A model generated the notes under the pieces. That model ran no database searches and had not been told where the DNA came from. It saw only the letters and a program-made list of their open reading frames with translations. Made by a program: the position numbers and the translations under genes. Of a DNA stretch of 64,000 nucleotides, positions 55,978-64,000 are shown one piece after another. Numbering within the stretch: the first letter of the stretch is position 1; every line of letters starts with the position of its first letter. This DNA comes from Leptobrachium leishanense (taxonomy: Eukaryota; Chordata; Amphibia; Anura; Megophryidae): the NCBI GenBank assembly GCA_009667805.1, contig CM019067.1:158367049-158431048 (forward strand), read 5' to 3'.

Positions 55978-58065
55978 AATGGGGAAAAGGGGGATTTAAG
56001 TGACTTTGAACATGGCATGTTGTTGGAGCCAGATGAACTGGTCTGAGTATTCAAAAAACTGCTGATCTACTGGGATTTTCACGCACAATCATCTCTAGGG
56101 TTTACAGAGAATGGTCTAAAAAAGAGAAAATATCCAGTGAGTGACAGTTGTGTGGATGAAAATGCCTTGTGGATGTCAGAGGTCAGAGGAGAATGGGCAG
56201 ACTGGTTTGAGATGATAGAAAGGCAACAGTAACTCAACTAGCCACTCGTTGCAACCAAGGTATGCAGAATACCGTCTCTGAATGCACAACACATTGAACC
56301 TTGAAGCAGTTGGGCTACAGCAGCAGCAGACCACACCGGGTGCCATTCCTGACAGCAATAAAAAGGAAACTGAGGAAAGGATTCACACAGGCTCACCAAA
56401 ATTGGACAATAGAAGATTGGAAAAATGTTGCCTAGTCTGATGAGTCTCAGTTTCAGCTGCGACATTGAGATGGTATCGTCAGAATTTGGTGTACACAAGA
56501 TGAAAGAATGGATCTATCGTGCCTTTTATCAAAGGTTCAGGCTGGTCAGGGCCGGATTAACATAGGGGCAGATGGAGCAGCAGCTCCAGGCCCATGCCCC
56601 AGAATAGGCCCAGAGGAAAAAATAACAATGTCTGCATTGATGGACATTTGGACCTCATTATCTCCAACACCATAGTAGCTACAGGGTCATGTGAGCTATC
56701 ACTGGAAAGACCAATGTTCCAATGATACCAAACCTGACCAGGTATTATGTAAAAATAAATATAAAATAATAAATAATTCTTTATTTTTTCTTTCTAACAC
56801 AGCAATATTTTTCACTTTTCAATTATAAAGTAAACAATGATGCTGCACTAACTCACCATCTCAAGTGTGGAGGTGATGGCACGATCCGTTATTACGAATT
56901 GTTACACCAAAAACCTAAACCCCCACACTGCAGCAAAGTGCACTGAGAGGGACTTTGGAACCCTGCGTCACTAATCTTTACCCCTCACAAGGTAAAGGGA
57001 GGTGTCATTGGACAGGACAGTGTCTGGCCTTTGCATTAATACCAAACATGACCATGTAAAATCTAAAAAGAAAGGAAAACCCAAAAAACTTTTTTATCTA
57101 CTTATTTTTAGTTCCAAAGTGATGGCATTGTCCAGTTGTCACGTACAAAAATTAGCAATACCACTGCCATTGCTCATCTTTTCATTTCCCACGCTGGGAG
57201 CAAGATCAGTGTTTTATACATAGCCACATTATTCATAAAACCCCTTCCTCCAAAACACAAGGGAAATATTTCATTTTTTTGGTTAAAATTGTATATATTT
57301 CTAGAAAATGCAGTAACAGGATCCCATTTAATTTTTTTAACAAGAATGCCCTATAGAATATATAACCACAAAGGTTTGGATGATAAAATGTGAAAAAAAT
57401 ATTTTACACGCTGTAAATGATTGAAATCTGAATGTAAATTTCCTCACACAGTATCTGTCTGGTTAGATATATCCATATCTGCAATATTAAATAGCCTAAA
57501 ATATGCTTTCATTTCACTAAATTAAAAAAAAAGCCACCAAAATCATCAGCTCCAGGCCCATAGAGATCTTAATCCGGCCCTGAGGCTGGTGGTGGGGGTA
57601 TTGGTGTGGGAGATATTTTCTTGGCACACTTTGGGCCCCTTAGTACCAAATGAGCATCGTTTAAACTCCACGGCCTACCTGAGTATTGTTGCTGACCATG
57701 TCCATCCCTTTATGACCACAGTGTACCCATCTTTGATGGCTAGTTCCAGCAGTATAATGCACAATGTCAGAAAGCTCAAATCATCTCAAACTGGTTTCTT
57801 GAACAAGACAATGAGTTCACTTTATTCCAATTGCCTCCACAGTCACCAGATCTGAATCCTGTAGAGCACCTTTGGGATGTGGTGGAATGGGAGATTCGCA
57901 TTATGGATATGGAGTTGTCAAATCTGCAGCACTGCGTGATGCTGTCATGTCAATATAGACCAAACTCTCTGAGGAATGTTTCCAACACCTTGTTGAATCT
58001 ATGCCACTAAGAATTAAGGCAGTTCTGAAGGCAAAAAGGGGGCCAACCCAGTACTGGCAAGGTGT
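55978..58065 (+). pseudogene. Tc1-like DD34E transposase, degenerate
   Basis: The reading begins near ATG 55978 with GKRGI-type sequence. It continues through the HTH region (TADLLGFSRTII), RRMGRL, the catalytic start WSDESQFQL (56435-56460) and VRIW. The hAT then interrupts it. After 57590 it resumes with GGGIGVG-type, FSWHTLGPLVP, the second-aspartate segment, then PPQSPDLNPVEHLWDVVE near 57833-57883, and ends at PRIKAVLKAK. It has many stops and frameshifts. This belongs to a different Tc1 lineage from the 8549 and 58125 elements (EHLWD in place of EMLW/ENLW). Confidence 0.85.
56547..57582. mobile_element. hAT element (non-autonomous), perfect 8-bp TSD
   Basis: The ends are CAGGGCCGGATTAA and TTAATCCGGCCCTG, and the 8-bp duplication AGGCTGGT is perfect (56539-56546, 57583-57590). 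A second internal inverted motif CAGCTCCAGGCCCAT appears near both ends. No transposase gene is visible in 1,036 bp. Confidence 0.95.
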
Positions 58066-58089
58066 ACCTGATAAAAAGGCCAGTGAGTG

Positions 58090-58124
58090 TACATATACAG
58101 TATATATATATATATATATATATA
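58090..58124. repeat. (TA)n microsatellite
   Basis: The TA run between the two Tc1 elements supplies the TA target of the 58125 element. Confidence 0.85.
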
Positions 58125-59737
<1,613 letters not shown>

Positions 59738-59739
59738 TA

Positions 59740-60541
59740 TATAGATATTTACATAGTTTATATAGTACTGTAGCAAACACTGTTAATAAATGAATAATAG
59801 TAAAAACTAATATTAATAAAGTAAAATTTTTATATTTTCTATCGTTAAGTACACACAACAGCATTTGTTTAATACAGACATTGTCTTGTTTGTCTGAACC
59901 TGTAACAGAAGTAGTTATTTTTTATGTTCTAAGGTACAATGTAATTTCTGAACAAACTGTCATCACTACTGATTTACTTGTAACTGAATGCTTTATCCTG
60001 AAACGCTGACAAAATGGATGGGGTTATCATTAATAATATCATTATAATGTTCTTGAATATAACATGTGAATGCTGTTGTCACTTCTATTATTCTTCAACA
60101 CAGAAGCAATTTAATACCTAGACAACCACCTCACAATTACCATTATATAATGCATTTATTCAGCTCCTTCTCTTTTATGTATCTTTTGTTCCCTGAAAAC
60201 AAGCGCAGTTACTAGCATTTTGACAAGGACCACATCACATGTACAGATGTTACCTTGGCTATTGTCCTACTAAATGCTGAGCAACAGATTCTTTTGTACA
60301 TCACTAAGGTTCAAAAAAAGAGCGAGAACATCAATGAAACATAATAATGACATAACATGTATTCTTATGATGTATAATTACATTATTTTATATTTGCTGC
60401 TGGTTGATTATATAAAAACATAATTTTTCACAGATATCATAATATTACTATATTTGATTTGCATTGTGTTAAAGGTAAATCTAGAGAATGCACATGTTAT
60501 AACTGCAACTGTAACATAAGAGGTATCTCTGACCTGTAGAC
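59740..60541. other. Unique AT-rich sequence
   Basis: No feature was recognised. Confidence 0.45.
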
Positions 60542-60544
60542 TTA

Positions 60545-60970
60545 GGCTAGGGTCAAACGAAAGCATTTTTACACGCGAACGTATAAAAGTGCGTCCGAAC
60601 GCATTGATGTATTTTTTCACGGAATATGCGAAAACGGTCATACGATGCGCATTTTCGTGCGTGATTTTTTACGAATCCAAACCAGGAAACTTTTTGCGTC
60701 TGGACGTTATGTTGGCCGGACATGAGCAGGGTCTGACGTCTCCAAATCACACACACACACCGCTAGCGGGCGCAGCGCACTCTGTACGTCCGTACTAGAG
60801 GTTCTGCTTTCTCGAAAAAATGCGTTCATTTTCCACTTGCGTTGCGCGGCCGGACTTTCGTGCGACCGTACTTCGTATATTGGCTGTCATTGCCCGTCAT
60901 TTGCTGCTAGTACGGCCGTGATTAAGTGCGCCAGAACGCACGTTAAAAATGCGCTGGTCTGACCCTAGCC
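60545..60970. mobile_element. Harbinger MITE 3 (inverted)
   Basis: The 426-bp element begins GGCTAGGGTCAAAC, ends GGTCTGACCCTAGCC and is flanked by TTA on both sides (60542-60544, 60971-60973). It carries the same end pieces as the 38249 and 42278 copies, in the opposite orientation. Confidence 0.92.
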
Positions 60971-60973
60971 TTA

Positions 60974-61373
60974 ATCAATATGATCACTAAACTTAATTCA
61001 TATTCAAAATTTTGAAAATGAGTATGGAATAAAGCTGGACAGCTTCAAACTGAAATGATAAAAGTAAAGAAAACGAAATATAATAAAATGTTTGCCTGCA
61101 TTGATCTGTCACAACAGTAAAATCACTGAGGTAAATAACATTAAATATATTATTATAAGGGCACCTGCCAAGAGGTGGGATATTTTAAGCAGCAGCTAAA
61201 CAGTCAGTTCTTGAATTTCATGTGTTGGAAGCAGGAAAAATGTGCAATTTAAAAGATATTTCACTTTGACAAAGGCCAAATAGTAATGACTACATGACTG
61301 AGTCAGAGTATCTCCAACACGGCAAGTCTTGTGGAGTATTTCAGGTATCTAGTGGTTAGTACATACCATGGGC
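60974..61373. other. Unique AT-rich sequence
   Basis: No feature was recognised. Confidence 0.4.
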
Positions 61374-61740
61374 TGTATTATTTACTGCCGCTAAAACGGG
61401 GACGCTAAGGTGGAAAATCTGCACCTGCAGCTTTTCCCTTAGCGCCCCTGTTTTAGCTCCATATTATGAAGCAGGTGCTGATTCAGCAGCCTGCCCCATA
61501 ATGCAACGCTAAGCCCTTGGGTACTCGAGGCAGCGCTAACGCGCCACCCCAAGTATCCCCTCCTGGAGTCCATAGTGCTCCATGAAGGATTGTGCTGCTG
61601 GGTCAGCTGATCTGCAGGATCTCACCTTTCGCGAGATCTCGCAGGTCCGCCACGTGATCGCGGAGGGAGACTGGGGAAATTTTTTCTTTGCCACTGGGAT
61701 TTTCAGTACCCTGTCTCCAAGCTAGGTCGTGTCCGCGCGA
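61374..61740. repeat. GC-rich repeat upstream of HARBI1-like remnant
   Basis: The sequence begins GGGCTGTATTATTTACTGCC and shares CTAAAACGGG-, GCGCTAACGCG- and TCGCGAGATCTCGC-type motifs with the insert at 7236-7851. It may be the end of the element whose transposase follows. Confidence 0.45.
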
Positions 61741-61754
61741 AAGGCTTCCCCATC

Positions 61755-63310
61755 ATGCTACACTGCTTCCTTCTATCTATGCGGGACAATTTCCACCACT
61801 ATATTGGATACCCTACCACCCCTGAGGGCTGGCCTAGTGTGAAACTGAGGTTTTATGCATTTGGTGGGTTTCCCCAATGCCCTGGGGCAATAGATTGTAC
61901 TCAAATAGAGAACTTTAGGCCCTGGAAGGATCCTGTGGTTTATATTAATCGCAAGCACTTCATGCACATCATGCACCTACTTGCAGTGTTCCCTGGTAGT
62001 GCCCATGACTCATATATTCTGCAGAACTCCTTGGGCTCTATTACATTCTTCGCGCAAACGTTAATGAGTGTAATACAACGTTCAGCGCAAAGGGTTTTGC
62101 CCCTCGCATTAATGTGTTTTTGCACAATGTCTGCGCAAAAAAATGAGCGTTAACGTCTACCACGGGTGAATCTGCGCGAACGCTGCACGAGCGTATTGTA
62201 CTGCGCACATCCTATACTTAGCATTGTGAGCGCAAACTTTTTTGTGTGCTGGTACGCGGATGGTATTACAATCTATGCGCAAAATTTAACGCACAGCGTT
62301 TGCGCACGTAATTTTAACGTCCTTGAAAAGCTGGTGATAACGCCAAATCTGAACGTCCTGGCTGAACCCAAATACAGCAGCCCAAAAAAAAAATACAGCA
62401 AAAATACAGTTACACATTCTATGCATACACAAACAATAAATTTGAGAAGTTGTGCGTGGTTTTTTTTTTATGCAGCATATATGCGCAGATTGACTTTGGC
62501 AGGCGCAAAAACTTAACGTGAGACAATTAAGATTCTTAATTCTGATTGGCTGAATCGCGTGAAAAAACAGTCCACACACCGATTTCTGCGCGCAACATTA
62601 ATGCGCGTGCGGTTTTGCGTGTCTTTTTTAGGCACGTTATTTTTTGACGGATAAAATAATGCGCGAGGATTGTAATACCAGCGTTAATTTACGCGCATAA
62701 ACGTTTACCGCTTTGCGCAAAAATTCACGCGTTTACCGTGCATTTTTACGAGAAGACTGTAATAGAGCCCCTTATTGGCACGTGACTTCCAGGGCAGGAT
62801 GTTACCTGAAGGATTGCTTTTCAGTGGGTACACATATCTTTTGACACATATCTTAATTGTATAGCCTAATCTACCAGAATATTACAGTGTTTTATGTACC
62901 ATGTACTAGGTGATTCAGGATACCTTCTGAGGCCGACGATGACCCCCATTAGAATTCCTGAAGGACCGGATCAGGAGGCCTACAACACTGCACACCACAG
63001 TTCCAGTAGTGTGATCAAGAGGACCTTTGGGCTATTGAAAATGAGATGTTGATGTCTGGATAGTTCTGGCAGTGCCCTGCAATACCAGCTCCCAAAAGCT
63101 GCCTTAATTGTAATGGCGTGTGCCATGCTGCACAAAATGCCTATAGATAATGGCACCCCACTGAACTTACAGCCTGATCTCGATATGGCCCCTAACAAGG
63201 TCCCACTAGTGCCAACAGATGATGCAAAGACGTGGGCACAGATGCCAGGCAGTGCATGGTCCACCAACCTTTCGCAAGTTAGGTGCAAAAGCAGATGTCT
63301 CCTTTACTAT
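61755..63310 (+). pseudogene. Second HARBI1-like transposase remnant, split by a MITE
   Basis: 61755-62033 reads GYPTTPEGW, then FGGFPQCPGAIDCTQI (first Asp block of Harbinger DDE nucleases), YINRKHFMHIM, and FPGSAHDSYILQNS (second Asp block). A MITE then intervenes (62033-62770). From about 62905 the frame resumes with GDSGYLLRP-type sequence, MTPIRIPEGPDQEAYN, SSVIKRTFGLLKMRC (Glu block, now Lys-Arg) and MACAMLHKMP near 63110-63140. An acidic tail (LQPDLDMAPNK) follows. It is from a different Harbinger lineage than the 30527 element, with several stops and a degraded third catalytic block. Nuclease function is lost. Confidence 0.8.
62033..62770. mobile_element. GCGCAAA-rich MITE, copy 3
   Basis: The ends GGGCTCTATTAC and GTAATAGAGCCC are perfect inverted copies, with CTT on both sides (62030-62032, 62771-62773). 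The interior shares TATACTTAGCATTGTGAGCG with 11690 and its complement with 40715. It interrupts the HARBI1-like gene between LQNSLG and the next block. Confidence 0.9.
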
Positions 63311-63720
63311 TGTCTGTGTAAATGCATATCGCATCCTGATTTCTCAGCTACGCATGCATTCATGGACACATATAAGTAATTCAGAAGAGCACTGCATGTA
63401 AAATGCCACTCTGCACCATGTATAATCCATACACGGCCGGAAAGGAATCACGTGTGACATGCCCTCTTGATTTCCTACCTGTAGCACATGGATTAGACAT
63501 GGTGCAGGGCAGCACTGCATGTGCTATACCCTAGAAAAAACATTTAGGGTGATAATTCCCACACACACTAAAGTGTTACGTATAAAATAAACGCTCACAA
63601 ACCATAGCATCATATGTCCCATAAAACTTGATGGTATAATCCACCTAAACCCGCCATATGGTAGTATTTGATTATGGAAAATGCCACAATGAAAAACAGC
63701 AGTAATAAAGTAAAACAAAC
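63311..63720. other. No gene recognised
   Basis: Some short internal repetition (ATGGATTAGACATGGTGCAG near 63488 resembles ATGGATTCTACATGTTGCAG near 63958). Nothing else is recognised. Confidence 0.35.
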
Positions 63721-63722
63721 AT

Positions 63723-63886
63723 TTATTACTCACACTTGAAGTATAAAAACAAAACAGCCAACATAGGTTCAAATTGGGGGTGTGTGCAAAGGCTCAATGC
63801 GTTTCGTCCCCTTTAGGGACTTCCCCAGGAGCGAATATAATATTCTGTTGGCTGTTTTGTTTTTATACTTCAAGTGTGAGTAATAA
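63723..63886. repeat. Perfect 41-bp inverted repeat around a hammerhead-like motif
   Basis: Arms 63723-63763 and 63846-63886 are exact reverse complements (TTATTACTCACACTTGAAGT at one edge). The roughly 80-bp loop holds the hammerhead-like motif at 63792-63834. A PLE-type terminal repeat is likely. Confidence 0.8.
63792..63834 (-). ncRNA. Hammerhead-like motif with one core change
   Basis: On the minus strand: GCTC, CTGGGGA, AGTCCC-TAAA-GGGGAC stem II, GAAA, CGCATT, GAGC. The core CTGANGA has become CTGGGGA, which should abolish or weaken cleavage. Stem I (GCTC/GAGC) and stem II pair well. Confidence 0.55.
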
Positions 63887-64000
63887 AAGTTAATAATAAA
63901 TAAAGAAATCAAAACAGGTCACCTGGGATTTCTTTTTGGTTTCCTAAGTGCAGCATATGGATTCTACATGTTGCAGGGTGGCATTTTTCATGCACTGCCC

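Larger units (their letters stand above)
55828..58089 (+). mobile_element. Tc1-like transposon split by a hAT element
   Basis: The left end ATTCACTGTCCAGCC..TTAGGTACACCTG and the right end GGTGTACCTGATAAAAAGGCC..AGTGAGTG are inverted counterparts; TA follows the right end. The transposase region is intact in order but heavily mutated, and holds the hAT at 56547-57582. Confidence 0.85.

Overview
The window reads as non-genic vertebrate DNA, most likely from an anuran amphibian. It is a dense, nested mixture of CR1 and L2 LINEs, Penelope-like elements (PLEs), Tc1/mariner, hAT, PIF/Harbinger and TTAA-target DNA transposons, solo LTRs, a Gypsy Gag fragment and a tRNA-headed SINE. The organism assignment is inference from this repertoire and from the L2 3' ends. 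No convincing host exon, tRNA, rRNA or bacterial-type gene was found. AT-rich unique-looking DNA separates the repeats.

Layout. 0.4-4 kb: a GGTTATTCA-TIR repeat split by an internally deleted CR1, and a second copy of that repeat. 4.8-8 kb: an LTR-like block with a small hAT inside, and a decayed Tc1 holding a GC-rich insert. 8.5-10.2 kb: a complete Tc1 with a dead transposase. 10.4-14.3 kb: hammerhead-ribozyme-like motifs, a Gypsy Gag fragment, a GC-rich MITE and an unidentified coding-like stretch. 15.1-16 kb: a complete GGTTATTCA repeat. 16.5-19.7 kb: a long CR1. 20.2-23.2 kb: a PLE remnant with inverted ends, minisatellites and a large palindrome. 23.5-24.4 kb: a SINE and another GGTTATTCA repeat. 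26-35 kb: two head-to-head L2 LINEs, the second split by a 3.6-kb PIF/Harbinger transposon. 36-39.4 kb: hAT MITEs, a split SINE and a fold-back element. 39.7-51.3 kb: an L2 holding a solo LTR, a MITE and a hAT-type element; the hAT in turn contains a Harbinger MITE and a 7.4-kb PLE, which itself contains a TTAA MITE. 51.4-52.7 kb: the 3' part of a LINE with a solo LTR. 52.9-55.3 kb: a PLE remnant split by a hAT. 55.8-59.7 kb: two Tc1 elements, one split by a hAT. 60.5-64 kb: a Harbinger MITE, a second HARBI1-like remnant split by a MITE, and a hammerhead-like motif beside a perfect inverted repeat.

The most interesting unit is the Harbinger element at 30527-34119. It has TAA target duplications and matching TIRs, and both of its genes can be read through open with consensus splice sites: a HARBI1-like DDE transposase on the minus strand and a MADF-BESS protein on the plus strand. 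The genes interlock, each with an exon inside the other's intron. Three short MITEs in the window (38249, 42278, 60545) carry its two ends, so the window shows an apparently complete autonomous/non-autonomous set. The second theme is self-cleaving-ribozyme-like motifs: a nearly canonical hammerhead at 10814-10858, and related ones in PLE terminal repeats and at 63.8 kb.
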